Source of the DNA: Bradyrhizobium erythrophlei
GTDB taxonomy: Bacteria > Pseudomonadota > Alphaproteobacteria > Rhizobiales > Xanthobacteraceae
Length of the DNA stretch: 64,000 nucleotides
Reading direction: 5' to 3'
Assembly (NCBI RefSeq): GCF_900142985.1
Contig: NZ_LT670849.1
Span: forward strand, 2,728,001 to 2,792,000
Shown: one piece after another, positions 55,973 to 64,000 of the stretch
Numbering within the stretch: the stretch's first letter is position 1
How the letters are laid out: every line of letters starts with the position of its first letter
Program-made: the position numbers and the translations under genes
The notes under the pieces: generated by a model
Database searches by the model: none
What the model saw: the letters and a program-made list of their open reading frames with translations, nothing else
What the model was told of the DNA's origin: nothing

Positions 55973-56165
55973 CTATCCAGCCAGTCTTATATGGCCAACG
56001 CCGGCATTTTAGCTAGATGTGGTTTATCTGTGTCGCAGGTCCTTGCCCGGCGGGGAGGAGGCATGAAATATCGGTAAATATCTGGCACGGGACGAACGCC
56101 ACGCTTGCGTGTTAGACATCCGGGATTCGCGCATGCGGGCCAGAAAGGCCATGGAGAGGACCCCG

Positions 56166-56834
56166 ATGAACTACGCCAGCTTTTTCCGCGTCGCCCTGGT
56201 CGCGCTGGTCCCGATGGTTGCCGCTGCACTCCCTGCCGCCCGCGCACAGACGCCCGCGCCCGCTCCTTCCACCCCTGCCCCCTCGGCGACGCCCGCCCCG
56301 CCGCCGGCCGAGACCAAATCTCCGGGCGACCTGCCGTCGACCACGCCTCCCGCTCCCGCGCCGGTTCAGGCCGCCGATCCCTTCGGCGAGCAGATCGCGC
56401 TGGCGTCGAAAACTGTCATCGCCACCAAGGGCACGGCGAACTGGGACACCGCGTTCGAGACGCTGCTGGCGTCATTGAAGACGCTGTCCGCCGAACTTGC
56501 GAAGCAGGGCGGCAAGGCCGCCGGCAATTCGATGATCGTCTACACCTCCACGGACGACACCGGCTTCAGCTATCTGGCGGAAATTCCGGTCGAGCAGGAA
56601 CCGAAGGACCTGCCGAAGACGATCACCGTCGCCAAGTCGCCCGAAGGCAAGGCGCTCAAGTTCGTCCATCGCGGCTCATACGAGAACATGGACAACACCT
56701 ACGAGGCCATCACCAATCACCTCGACGACAAGAAGCTCGAAGCCAAAGACACCTTCATCGAGGAGTACGTCACCGATCCCCTCAAGACGAACGAGGACAA
56801 GCTGGTGATCAATGTTTACGTTCCGCTGAAGTGA
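56166..56834 (+). CDS. Exported GyrI-like small-molecule-binding domain protein
   Basis: 222 residues. A signal peptide (VALVALVPMVAAALPAARAQ) precedes a Pro/Ala-rich low-complexity stretch (residues 30-75). The C-terminal part (about 130-222) resembles GyrI/SOUL-like ligand-binding domains: DTGFSYLAEIPVEQEPKDLP, LKFVHRGSYENMDNTYEAI, and the end EDKLVINVYVPLK. The ligand is unknown. The ATG at 56166 has GAGAGGA six bases upstream. The SIMPL gene follows after 7 bases, so both are likely on one transcript and both exported. Confidence 0.85.
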   Translation: MNYASFFRVALVALVPMVAAALPAARAQTPAPAPSTPAPSATPAPPPAETKSPGDLPSTTPPAPAPVQAADPFGEQIALASKTVIATKGTANWDTAFETLLASLKTLSAELAKQGGKAAGNSMIVYTSTDDTGFSYLAEIPVEQEPKDLPKTITVAKSPEGKALKFVHRGSYENMDNTYEAITNHLDDKKLEAKDTFIEEYVTDPLKTNEDKLVINVYVPLK

Positions 56835-56841
56835 GGGCTTG

Positions 56842-57561
56842 ATGAGCAGGCGGATTTTCTCTCGCGCTTTCTTTGTTGCTGCGGTTGCGGGCACGGCCTT
56901 CGCTGCGCCCGCCTGCGCCGAAGGAGATCAGCCGCCGTCCTTTATCTCCGTCACCGGCGAAGCTCGCATTTCGGTGCCACCGGATCTGGCGCAGATCGAT
57001 GCCGGCGTGACATCGGAGGCGAAAAGCGCGCGCGAGGCGTCCGACGCCAACAACGCTGCGATGGGCAAGGTGCTGCTGGCGCTCAAGGGCACAGGCCTCG
57101 ACGAAAAGGACTACCAGACCTCACGCCTGTCATTGCAGCCGCAATATTCCTCGGCCAAGTCCAGCGGACCTGCCGCCATCACCAGCTATCGCGCCAGCAA
57201 CCGCGTGACGATCCGCCTGCGCGACGTCACCAAGGTCGCCAGCATCATCGATACGCTGGTCACCGCCGGCGCCAACGAAATCGGCGGCATCAATTTCATG
57301 GTGTCGCAGGCCTCGAAACTGCTCGACGATGCGCGCGGACAGGCGGTCGCCGATGCCCGCCGCAAGGCCGAGATCTATGCGAAGGCGGCGGGCGTCACGC
57401 TCGGCGCACCCTTGAGCATCTCGGAAGAGGGCGCCGCGCAGCCGCTGTTCCGCGCCCGGATGGCGGCGCCGATGGCGGCCGCGCCTGTGCCGATCGCGCA
57501 GGGCGAGGAGACGCTCTCGATCACGGTCGGCATGACCTGGGCGATCAAGAAAGAGCCGTAA
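56842..57561 (+). CDS. SIMPL (DUF541) domain-containing periplasmic protein
   Basis: 239 residues with a signal peptide (AFFVAAVAGTAFAAPACA). The SIMPL domain fills the rest: ISVTGEARISVPPDLAQIDA, then the YRASNRVTIRLRDVTKVASI strand-helix, FMVSQASKLLDDARGQAVAD and ARRKAEIYAKAAGVTLG. These proteins (for example BP26/OMP28 and YggE) form ring-like oligomers and are linked to oxidative stress tolerance. A TTG precedes the ATG at 56842. It follows the GyrI-like gene. Confidence 0.92.
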   Translation: MSRRIFSRAFFVAAVAGTAFAAPACAEGDQPPSFISVTGEARISVPPDLAQIDAGVTSEAKSAREASDANNAAMGKVLLALKGTGLDEKDYQTSRLSLQPQYSSAKSSGPAAITSYRASNRVTIRLRDVTKVASIIDTLVTAGANEIGGINFMVSQASKLLDDARGQAVADARRKAEIYAKAAGVTLGAPLSISEEGAAQPLFRARMAAPMAAAPVPIAQGEETLSITVGMTWAIKKEP

Positions 57562-57567
57562 GGTCTC

Positions 57568-57587
57568 GTCATTGCGAGCGCAATGAC
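57568..57587. repeat. Short palindrome between convergent genes
   Basis: GTCATTGC at 57568-57575 pairs with GCAATGAC at 57580-57587 around GAGC. It sits in the 28-base gap between the SIMPL and MBL genes. The CGTCATTGCGAG wording is that of a common REP core in this group; it may act as a weak two-way terminator. Confidence 0.6.
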
Positions 57588-57589
57588 AA

Positions 57590-58573
57590 CTAAATCTCGA
57601 ACACCTGGCCCGGCTTGAGCGCGACGAAGCGTTCGCGCGGGATCTTCGCTGCGTCGAGCGCTTGCGCAAGCGCGATCACCGGCGCGTCGATCGCTTCGTC
57701 CGTGAGCTGAAACGTGCCGTTGTGATGGGCGAGCGCCTGCGCCGCACCACAATCGGCGAGTGCCATCACCGCGTCGGCGGGATTCATGTGCTGGTCCTTC
57801 ATGAACCAGCGCGGCTCATAGGCGCCGATCGGCAACAACGCCAGCCGCAACGGGCCATGCGCCCTTCCGACATCGCGAAAGTGCTTACCCTCGCCGTAAC
57901 CGGAATCGCCAACGGCGTAGATTTTCCCGGCCGGCGTCTCCAGGACAAAACTCGCCCATAGCTGACGATTGCGGTCGAACAGCCCGCGCGCCGACCAGTG
58001 CCGTGTCGGCACCAAGGTCACGGCGACGCCGTTGCCGAGTTCGACACGATCCCGCCAATCGAACGCCTCGGCGCGAATTTTTGAGTCCGCATTGCGCATG
58101 GTGAGATCGTTGCCGAGCGGCGTGATCACGCGCGGCGAGAATTTTTTCGCTAATCTCGACAGCGTGGCAACGTCGAGATGATCGTAATGGCCGTGCGAGA
58201 CCAGTACGACATCGATATCGGGCAAGGCATCAAAGGCGACGCCGGGGTCGTTGTGTCGTTTTGGCCCGGCAAAGGCAAAGGGCGAGACCCGCTCCGACCA
58301 GACGGGATCGACCAGGATGTTGAGGCCCGCGGTCTGGATCAGCCAGCTCGCATGCCCCACGAACGACAGCCGCGCTTTATCGCCGTCGACGCGCGCAGGC
58401 GGGGTGTCGGCATGGGGACTGGGCGCCCATTCCGGCCACACCGCGCGCTTGCGATTGCTGCCGAACTGCCAGCGCAGCACATCGCTGAGCTTTTTGGGCG
58501 GCACGCCGTCGGGGTCGAAGAAAACCCGGCCATCGAAATGGTCGGAAGGAGGCTTGTTGCTGGAACCGTGCAT
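57590..58573 (-). CDS. MBL-fold metallo-hydrolase (NAPE-PLD/UlaG-like)
   Basis: 327 residues. The metal-binding signature is VLVSHGHYDHLDVATLSRL. Further ligands are in RHWSARGLF, YAVGDSGYGEGKHF and the late Ala-His-His (LAHHNGTF). The N-terminus holds FVGHASWLIQTAGLNILVDP. The layout is that of the NAPE-phospholipase D/UlaG group, which hydrolyses phosphodiesters or lactones. The true substrate is not shown. There is no signal peptide. It is divergent from ffh, with the ffh promoter region in between. Confidence 0.9.
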   Translation of the reverse strand: MHGSSNKPPSDHFDGRVFFDPDGVPPKKLSDVLRWQFGSNRKRAVWPEWAPSPHADTPPARVDGDKARLSFVGHASWLIQTAGLNILVDPVWSERVSPFAFAGPKRHNDPGVAFDALPDIDVVLVSHGHYDHLDVATLSRLAKKFSPRVITPLGNDLTMRNADSKIRAEAFDWRDRVELGNGVAVTLVPTRHWSARGLFDRNRQLWASFVLETPAGKIYAVGDSGYGEGKHFRDVGRAHGPLRLALLPIGAYEPRWFMKDQHMNPADAVMALADCGAAQALAHHNGTFQLTDEAIDAPVIALAQALDAAKIPRERFVALKPGQVFEI

Positions 58574-58666
58574 GGGGCAGGGATTGGCGGTGAAAAGGCC
58601 CGGCTGCGCAAGGGGAAAGCAATGCCGGCGGGTTCACGAACGCGCCAGCCTGGATCAGGCTTTTCC

Positions 58667-58695
58667 TTGACTTTTGGCCGTTTGAGGCGTTTAAA
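58667..58695 (+). promoter_or_regulatory. Candidate promoter of ffh-rpsP-rimM-trmD
   Basis: TTGACT at 58667-58672 and TTTAAA at 58690-58695 are separated by 17 bases, a good sigma-70-type arrangement. Transcription would begin near 58702, leaving a leader of about 110 bases. A small hairpin (TGCGCC with GGGCGCA around 58782-58796) lies in the leader just before the ribosome-binding site. Confidence 0.5.
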
Positions 58696-58812
58696 CCCGC
58701 CCAATTCATCGAAAAGATTGTCCTTTTCGACCCGCCGACCGGCCCCAGAGGCCGGAGGCTAACGCCCGACAGCGCGATGCGCCCTCGGGCGCAAACGTGT
58801 TTGGAGCAGCAC

Positions 58813-60366
58813 TTGTTCGACAATCTGTCGGAAAAGCTGGGTGGCATTCTCGATCGGCTGACGCGGCGCGGCGCGCTGACGGAGGCCGATGTCGACGCGG
58901 CGATGCGCGAGGTACGGCGCGCGCTGCTGGAGGCCGACGTCTCGCTCGACGTCGTCCGCTCCTTCACCGAACGCGTGCGCGAGCAGGCGATCGGCGCCAC
59001 CGTCGTCAAATCGGTCACGCCCGGCCAGATGGTGGTCAAGATCGTCCATGACGAGCTCGTCGCCACGCTCGGCTCCGACGGCCAGAGCATCGACCTCCAT
59101 GCGGTGCCGCCAGTCGCGATCATGATGGTCGGCCTGCAAGGCTCCGGCAAAACCACGACCACCGCCAAACTCGCCCGCCGCATGGTCCAGCGCGACAAGC
59201 GCAAGGTGCTGATGGCCTCGCTCGATATCTACCGCCCCGCGGCGATGGAGCAGCTCGCGGTGCTCGGGCGCGACCTCGATATTCCGACGCTGCCGATCGT
59301 CGACGGACAGAAGCCGGCGCAGATCGCCAAGCGGGCGCTCGAGGCCGGCAAGCTCGGCGGCTACGACGTGGTGCTGCTCGACACCGCCGGCCGCACCACG
59401 CTCGACGAAGAGATGATGAGCGAAGCGGCGGAGATCAAGGCGACCGCCAATCCGCACGAAGTTCTGCTGGTCGCGGATTCGCTCACCGGCCAGGACGCGG
59501 TGAATCTGGCGCGCGCGTTCGATCAGCGCGTCGGGCTCACGGGTATCGCGCTGACGCGCGTCGACGGCGACGGCCGCGGCGGCGCGGCGCTGTCGATGCG
59601 CGCGGTCACCGGCAAACCGATCAAGCTGATGGGCACCGGCGAAAAGACCGATGCGCTGGAAGATTTTCACCCCTCACGTATCGCCGGGCGCATTCTCGGC
59701 ATGGGCGACGTGGTCTCGCTGGTCGAGAAGGCCGCCGCCAATATCGACGCGGAAAAAGCCGCGCGCACCGCCGAGCGGATGCGCAAGGGCCAGTTCGACC
59801 TTTCCGACATGCGCGAGCAGTTGCTGCAAATGGCGAGCATGGGCGGCATCTCCGGCCTGATGGGCATGATGCCTGGCGTTGCCAAGATGAAGAACCAGAT
59901 CGCGAACGCCGGGATCGACGACAAGATCATCAAGCGCCAGGTCGCGTTGATCGATTCGATGACGCGGCAGGAACGCAAGAGCCCGGACATTCTCAAGGCC
60001 AGCCGCAAGAAGCGGATCGCGGCCGGCGCCGGCGGCAAAGTCGAAGACCTCAACAAGCTGCTCAAGATGCACCGGAACATGGCCGACATGATGAAGGCCA
60101 TGGGTTCGGGCAAGCGCGGCCCGCTCGCGGGTATCGCGCAGGCGATGGGCTTTGGCGGCGGCGCCATGCCGTCACCCGATCAGATGAAAGCGATGGCCGA
60201 GAAAATGAAAGGCGGCGGACTGCCGGAAGGCATGCCTAGCCTGCCGAAAGAACTTCCCGCCGGCCTTCGGACCGGTTTGCCGAACGTACCGGGGCTCACA
60301 GGACTGCCGAACAAGCCGACGCTTCCCGGCCTCGGCGGCTTTCCAGGCCTCGGCAAGAAGAAATAG
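58813..60366 (+). CDS. ffh: Signal recognition particle protein Ffh
   Basis: 517-residue SRP54 GTPase. The start is TTG at 58813 (read as M, then FDNLSEKLGGILDRL), supported by GGAG six bases upstream; an ATG 36 bases earlier would add residues not seen in the family. G-domain motifs are GLQGSGKTTTTAKLARR, DIYRPAAMEQL, DTAGRTTLDEEMM and TRVDGDGRGGAAL. The M domain (about 320-460) contains RMRKGQFDLSDMREQL and is Met-rich for signal-peptide and 4.5S RNA binding. The tail is Gly/Pro/Leu-rich. It heads the rpsP-rimM-trmD cluster. Confidence 0.97.
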   Translation: MFDNLSEKLGGILDRLTRRGALTEADVDAAMREVRRALLEADVSLDVVRSFTERVREQAIGATVVKSVTPGQMVVKIVHDELVATLGSDGQSIDLHAVPPVAIMMVGLQGSGKTTTTAKLARRMVQRDKRKVLMASLDIYRPAAMEQLAVLGRDLDIPTLPIVDGQKPAQIAKRALEAGKLGGYDVVLLDTAGRTTLDEEMMSEAAEIKATANPHEVLLVADSLTGQDAVNLARAFDQRVGLTGIALTRVDGDGRGGAALSMRAVTGKPIKLMGTGEKTDALEDFHPSRIAGRILGMGDVVSLVEKAAANIDAEKAARTAERMRKGQFDLSDMREQLLQMASMGGISGLMGMMPGVAKMKNQIANAGIDDKIIKRQVALIDSMTRQERKSPDILKASRKKRIAAGAGGKVEDLNKLLKMHRNMADMMKAMGSGKRGPLAGIAQAMGFGGGAMPSPDQMKAMAEKMKGGGLPEGMPSLPKELPAGLRTGLPNVPGLTGLPNKPTLPGLGGFPGLGKKK

Positions 60367-60417
60367 CTGCAAGATTCACCCTCGTTCGAACAAACACACA
60401 GTCTTAAGGAGAACCAG

Positions 60418-60750
60418 ATGTCAGTCGTTATCCGCCTCGCCCGCGCAGGCACCAAGAAGCGTCCCGTCTATCACGTCGTCGTTGCCGACTCGCGCTTTCC
60501 GCGCGACGGCCGCTTCATCGAGCGCCTCGGCCATTTCAATCCGCTGCTGCCCAAGGACAACACCGAGCGGCTGAAGCTCGACATGGACAAGCTCAAGGCC
60601 TGGCTCGCGAAGGGCGCGCAGCCGTCGGACCGCGTGATGCGTTTCCTCGACGCCGCCGGCGTGAAGAAGCGCGAGAAGCGCAACAACCCGGAAAAGGCCG
60701 TGCCGCGCAAGGAGCGCAAGGCGCAGGCCGAAGCCGCCGCGAAGTCGTAA
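60418..60750 (+). CDS. rpsP: 30S ribosomal protein S16
   Basis: 110-residue S16, which binds 16S rRNA in the 5' domain. The start [20 protein letters not shown] is characteristic, with [20 protein letters not shown] following. The C-terminal Lys/Glu/Ala extension is usual in alphaproteobacteria. A strong AAGGAG ribosome-binding site precedes the ATG. rimM follows after 18 bases. Confidence 0.98.
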   Translation: MSVVIRLARAGTKKRPVYHVVVADSRFPRDGRFIERLGHFNPLLPKDNTERLKLDMDKLKAWLAKGAQPSDRVMRFLDAAGVKKREKRNNPEKAVPRKERKAQAEAAAKS

Positions 60751-60768
60751 GCCTTCCGGAAGGCGACG

Positions 60769-61296
60769 GTGCCTGCACAGGTCTGCGTCGCCAGAATCGG
60801 CGCTGCGCACGGCGTGCGCGGTGCCGTCAAGCTATGGACCTTCACCGAAGATCCGTTTGCGGTGAAGGACTATGGTCCGCTCTCGACCAAAGACGGCGCG
60901 CGCCACTTTGAATTGACCAGCGCGCGCGAGGCCAAGGACCACCTGGTTGTCACCTTCAAGGGTGTTGCGACCCGCAACGACGCCGAGCGCCTCAACGGCG
61001 TCGAGCTCTATATTCCGCGCGACAAACTGCCCGAGACCGATGACGACGAATATTATCACGCCGACCTGATCGGGCTCGACGCGGTAACGACCGTTGGTGA
61101 GTTGCTCGGCCGCGTGATTGCGATCCATAATTTCGGCGCCGGCGATATCATCGAGATCGCGCCGCCGAACGGTACGACGATCCTGTTGCCGTTTTCCAAC
61201 GCCGTGGTGCCGACCGTCGATATCGCCGGCGGCCGCGTCGTGATCGAAATGCCGAAGGAAGTCGAAGGCGATAAACCAGGCGATGCAGAGCCATGA
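60769..61296 (+). CDS. rimM: 16S rRNA processing protein RimM
   Basis: 175-residue assembly factor that binds S19 and matures the 30S head. The N-terminal RimM domain starts [20 protein letters not shown]. The PRC-barrel half has [17 protein letters not shown] and [20 protein letters not shown]. It starts with GTG at 60769. Its stop overlaps the trmD start by four bases. Confidence 0.96.
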   Translation: MPAQVCVARIGAAHGVRGAVKLWTFTEDPFAVKDYGPLSTKDGARHFELTSAREAKDHLVVTFKGVATRNDAERLNGVELYIPRDKLPETDDDEYYHADLIGLDAVTTVGELLGRVIAIHNFGAGDIIEIAPPNGTTILLPFSNAVVPTVDIAGGRVVIEMPKEVEGDKPGDAEP

Positions 61297-62012
61297 CTTC
61301 ACCCTGGCGCGCGACCGTTCTGACCCTGTTTCCGGAGATGTTTCCGGGGCCGCTCGGCGTGAGCCTCGCGGGCAAGGCGCTTGCCTCCGGGGTCTGGGCG
61401 CTGGAAGCGCGCGACATCCGCGATTCTGCCACCGACCGCCATCGCAGCGTCGACGACACGCCCGCCGGCGGCGGCCCCGGCATGGTGCTGCGCGCTGATG
61501 TTCTGGCGGCGGCGATCGATGCTGCGGCCGCAGCTCCTGACCGGCCGCATTTGCTGATGAGCCCGCGGGGTCGGCCATTGACCCAGTCGCGGGTGCGGGA
61601 ACTCGCTGCCGGGTCGGGTCCATTGGTCATTTGCGGCCGCTTCGAGGGGGTGGACCAGCGGGTGATCGAAGCCCGCCAGCTCGAGGAGGTCTCGATCGGC
61701 GACTATGTGCTGTCGGGCGGCGAAATCGCCGCCATGGCCCTGATCGACGCCTGCGTCCGGCTGCTGCCGGGGGTGATGGGAAGAGCGGAATCCGCGTCCG
61801 AAGAGAGTTTTGCCGAATCCCTACTGGAATACCCCCAATATACCCGTCCTCAGACCTTCGAGGGGCGTCCAATCCCGGAAATCCTGACCTCGGGCGACCA
61901 CGCCAAGGTTGCCGCCTGGCGGAAAGCGGAGGCAGAGGCCCTGACAAGGGCGCGGCGGCCGGACTTATGGCGGGCTTTCGAAAAGGCATCAAAAAGCACG
62001 ACAAAGGAGTGA
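61293..62012 (+). CDS. trmD: tRNA (guanine37-N1)-methyltransferase TrmD
   Basis: 239-residue SPOUT enzyme that methylates G37 and prevents frameshifting. The N-terminal [20 protein letters not shown], the knot [15 protein letters not shown] and [20 protein letters not shown] are typical. The catalytic Asp is in [23 protein letters not shown] context, and the late [16 protein letters not shown] is conserved. It overlaps rimM and is followed by rplS after 103 bases. Confidence 0.97.
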   Translation: MTSPWRATVLTLFPEMFPGPLGVSLAGKALASGVWALEARDIRDSATDRHRSVDDTPAGGGPGMVLRADVLAAAIDAAAAAPDRPHLLMSPRGRPLTQSRVRELAAGSGPLVICGRFEGVDQRVIEARQLEEVSIGDYVLSGGEIAAMALIDACVRLLPGVMGRAESASEESFAESLLEYPQYTRPQTFEGRPIPEILTSGDHAKVAAWRKAEAEALTRARRPDLWRAFEKASKSTTKE

Positions 62013-62115
62013 CAAAGCTCACCCTTTGCCTTATACGAGCGCCAATTCCGAGAAGTGACGGCATGGATCGCGAGCCCCCCGGGTTGGCAGGGCGCGCCGC
62101 CGATGGAGATTACCA

Positions 62116-62496
62116 ATGAACCTCATTCAGCAGCTCGAAAAAGAGCAATTCGAAAAGATGTCCGCCGGCAAGGACATTCCGGATTTCGCGCCGGGCGACA
62201 CCGTGATCGTCAACGTCAAGGTGGTCGAAGGCGATCGCACCCGCGTGCAGGCCTATGAAGGCGTTTGCATCGGCCGTTCCGGCGGCGGCCTCAACGAGAG
62301 CTTCACCGTGCGCAAGATTTCCTACGGCGAAGGCGTCGAGCGCGTCTTCCCGGTGATGTCGCCGATGATCGATTCGATCAAGGTGGTGCGCCGCGGCAAG
62401 GTGCGCCGCGCCAAGCTCTATTACCTGCGCAATCTGCGCGGCAAGTCGGCGCGCATTGTCGAGAAAACCGACCACGCCAAGGCTGTTGGCGAGTAA
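62116..62496 (+). CDS. rplS: 50S ribosomal protein L19
   Basis: 126-residue L19, located at the subunit interface. It has [20 protein letters not shown] at the start, then [40 protein letters not shown] and [20 protein letters not shown]. It is the last gene of the cluster before a strong terminator. Confidence 0.98.
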   Translation: MNLIQQLEKEQFEKMSAGKDIPDFAPGDTVIVNVKVVEGDRTRVQAYEGVCIGRSGGGLNESFTVRKISYGEGVERVFPVMSPMIDSIKVVRRGKVRRAKLYYLRNLRGKSARIVEKTDHAKAVGE

Positions 62497-62523
62497 TTCG
62501 AGCCCCATAACGGCTTGTTCGAG

Positions 62524-62551
62524 AGCGCGGGGTTCGCCCCGCGCTTTTTTG
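62524..62551 (+). terminator. Rho-independent terminator after rplS
   Basis: AGCGCGGGG at 62524-62532 pairs with CCCCGCGCT at 62537-62545 around a TTCG tetraloop, then a run of T. It ends the ffh-rplS transcription unit. Confidence 0.93.
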
Positions 62552-62634
62552 TTGCCGGTGGACCGCCTTTCGCAGAGCAGTCTGGCGCGAAGGCATCTCG
62601 CGTTGACGCCTGCGCATGCTATATACGATCTCAA

Positions 62635-62760
62635 ATGGTACTAGATCATACCAGCACTGCCCCTCGACGGATCGTCATCGACGATCACGCGCGCCTGCCC
62701 GGCCGCTTCTTCGGGCGGTTTGCGACGTCGGCGACCTCGGAACTTGCGCGCCCGCTTTGA
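62635..62760 (+). CDS. Possible 41-residue leader peptide before leuC
   Basis: A small open frame begins ATG-GTA-CTA-GAT and encodes MVLDHTSTAPRRIVIDDHAR, continuing to ...ELARPL. It ends 5 bases before a hairpin (GCGCCG/CGGCGC at 62765-62781) with a GTTTT tail. It has no ribosome-binding site, but TATATACGAT lies about 10 bases upstream, so a leaderless transcript is possible. Val, Leu and Ile codons occur, yet there is no tandem Leu run, so control by leucine is only a guess. The rest of 62552-62824 shows no other gene. Confidence 0.3.
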   Translation: MVLDHTSTAPRRIVIDDHARLPGRFFGRFATSATSELARPL

Positions 62761-62764
62761 TGTG

Positions 62765-62786
62765 GCGCCGCTATTCGGCGCGTTTT
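62765..62786 (+). terminator. Terminator-like hairpin in the leuC leader
   Basis: GCGCCG at 62765-62770 and CGGCGC at 62776-62781 pair around CTATT and are followed by GTTTTCC. It lies 39 bases before the leuC start and directly after the small open frame. It could be an attenuator, but the T-run is short. Confidence 0.4.
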
Positions 62787-62824
62787 CCGTCTCGCAACGA
62801 TTTCGATTTTAGGAGCTCACGCTC

Positions 62825-64000
62825 ATGTCCAAGCCGACAACCCTGTACGACAAGATCTGGAACGATCATCTGGTTCACGAAGCCGAAGACGGCACCAGCC
62901 TGATCTATATCGACCGCCATCTGGTGCACGAAGTGACCTCGCCGCAGGCGTTCGAAGGCCTGCGCGTCTCGGGGCGAAAAGTCCGTGCGCCTGAAAAGAC
63001 GCTGGCCGTCGTCGACCACAACGTGCCGACCTCCGATCGCAGCAAGCCCAATCCCGATCCGGAAAGCGCCGAGCAGATCGCCGTGCTCGCCGAAAACGCC
63101 AAGCATTTCGGTATCGAATACTTCAATGAGTTCGATCGCCGCCAGGGCATCGTTCACGTCATCGGCCCCGAGCAGGGCTTTACCCTGCCCGGCACCACGG
63201 TCGTCTGCGGCGACAGCCACACATCGACCCACGGTGCGTTCGGCGCGCTGGCGCACGGCATCGGCACCTCCGAGGTCGAGCATGTGCTGGCGACACAAAC
63301 CCTGATCCAGAAGAAGGCCAAGAACATGCGCGTGGTCGTCGACGGCAAGTTGCCGGACGGCGTCACCGGCAAGGACATCATCCTGTCGATCATCGGCGAG
63401 ATCGGCACCGCGGGCGGCACCGGCTACGTGCTGGAATATGCCGGCGGGGCGATTCGCGCGCTGTCGATGGAAGGCCGCATGACGGTCTGCAACATGTCGA
63501 TCGAAGGTGGCGCGCGCGCCGGCCTGATTGCGCCCGATCAAACCGCCTACGAATTCCTCAAGGGCCGGCCGAAGTCGCCAAAAGGCGCAGCCTGGGATGC
63601 AGCGGTGCGATACTGGGAAAGCCTGCGCAGCGATGACGGCGCGCATTTCGACCGTGAGATCAGGTTGGATGCAGCCAAGCTGCCGCCGATCGTGACCTGG
63701 GGCACCTCGCCCGAAGACGTCGCGTCCATCACCGGAAGCGTGCCGGACCCCGACAAGATCGCCGACGAAGCCCAGCGCCTCTCGAAGCAGCGCGCACTCA
63801 ACTACATGGGACTGACGGCCGGCACCAAGATCACCGACATCAAGCTCGACCGCGTCTTCATCGGTTCCTGCACCAACGGACGCATCGAGGACTTGCGCGC
63901 GGCGGCCAAGATTGCAGCCGGCAAGACGGTGAACGCCAATGTCTATGCGATGATCGTGCCCGGCTCGGGAATCGTGAAGGAGCAGGCGGAAGCCGAAGGT
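62825..64000 (+). CDS. leuC: 3-isopropylmalate dehydratase large subunit, 5' part (runs off window)
   Basis: First 392 residues of the [4Fe-4S] enzyme that, with LeuD, isomerises 2-isopropylmalate to 3-isopropylmalate in leucine synthesis. It begins [20 protein letters not shown]. Substrate and fold motifs include [40 protein letters not shown] and [20 protein letters not shown], which holds the first cluster cysteine. The other two cysteines are expected beyond the window. The ATG has AGGAG upstream. The frame is open to base 64000. Confidence 0.97.
   Translation, partial: MSKPTTLYDKIWNDHLVHEAEDGTSLIYIDRHLVHEVTSPQAFEGLRVSGRKVRAPEKTLAVVDHNVPTSDRSKPNPDPESAEQIAVLAENAKHFGIEYFNEFDRRQGIVHVIGPEQGFTLPGTTVVCGDSHTSTHGAFGALAHGIGTSEVEHVLATQTLIQKKAKNMRVVVDGKLPDGVTGKDIILSIIGEIGTAGGTGYVLEYAGGAIRALSMEGRMTVCNMSIEGGARAGLIAPDQTAYEFLKGRPKSPKGAAWDAAVRYWESLRSDDGAHFDREIRLDAAKLPPIVTWGTSPEDVASITGSVPDPDKIADEAQRLSKQRALNYMGLTAGTKITDIKLDRVFIGSCTNGRIEDLRAAAKIAAGKTVNANVYAMIVPGSGIVKEQAEAEG

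Overview
The window is a high-GC, gene-dense chromosomal segment from an alphaproteobacterium of the order Hyphomicrobiales. It most resembles Bradyrhizobium or its close relatives (Rhodopseudomonas, Afipia). The reasons are the gene order (obgE-proB-proA-nadD-rsfS-rlmH-envC-ctpA; a five-gene atpHAGDC cluster without Fo genes; mdh-sucC-sucD-sucA-sucB-lpdA), the protein wording, and the intergenic palindromes. The assignment rests on recalled family sequences, not on a search. Almost everything here is core housekeeping. I see no prophage, CRISPR array, complete insertion sequence, tRNA or rRNA gene.

Layout. 1-5.4 kb (+): the 3' end of obgE, proline synthesis (proB, proA), NAD synthesis (nadD), ribosome silencing and rRNA methylation (rsfS, rlmH). 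5.4-10.6 kb (+): an EnvC-like LytM factor, the protease CtpA, a divergent polysaccharide deacetylase, and two tandem RppH-type Nudix hydrolases. 10.6-17.5 kb (-): a membrane class III cyclase with an unusual periplasmic repeat domain, then the F1 ATP synthase operon. 18-23.3 kb: an RlpA-like protein, priA, xerC and two small membrane proteins. 23.3-33.7 kb (-): a TCA-cycle block (mdh, sucC, a DUF1579 gene, sucD, sucA, sucB, an SDR gene, lpdA). 33.8-43 kb: zapE, thpR, an arylesterase divergent from a YbbA/YbbP-type ABC exporter, a BI-1/YbhL membrane protein with a likely ybhL leader RNA, a GNAT enzyme, DUF2794 and DUF1223. 43-49 kb: aconitase, then cytochrome c maturation genes ccmABCDG. 49-56 kb: a cyclic-nucleotide-binding membrane protein, yciB, ftsY, a pseudouridine synthase, an MFS carrier, mtaB and dapF. 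56-64 kb: a GyrI-like and a SIMPL secreted protein, an MBL hydrolase, the translation/SRP cluster ffh-rpsP-rimM-trmD-rplS, and the 5' part of leuC.

The most interesting non-coding signal is a composite repeat made of two long hairpins. It occurs between nadD and rsfS (3980-4142) and again between ftsY and a pseudouridine synthase gene (51417-51587). Both copies keep the same 3-nt bulge. In the second copy the repeat supplies the only usable start codon of the downstream gene, placed inside the hairpin stem. Other candidates are a structured RNA ending in a strong orphan terminator (about 42085-42256), a possible attenuator leader before leuC, a palindromic operator before the RlpA-like gene, and REP-like hairpins inside the atp and suc operons.
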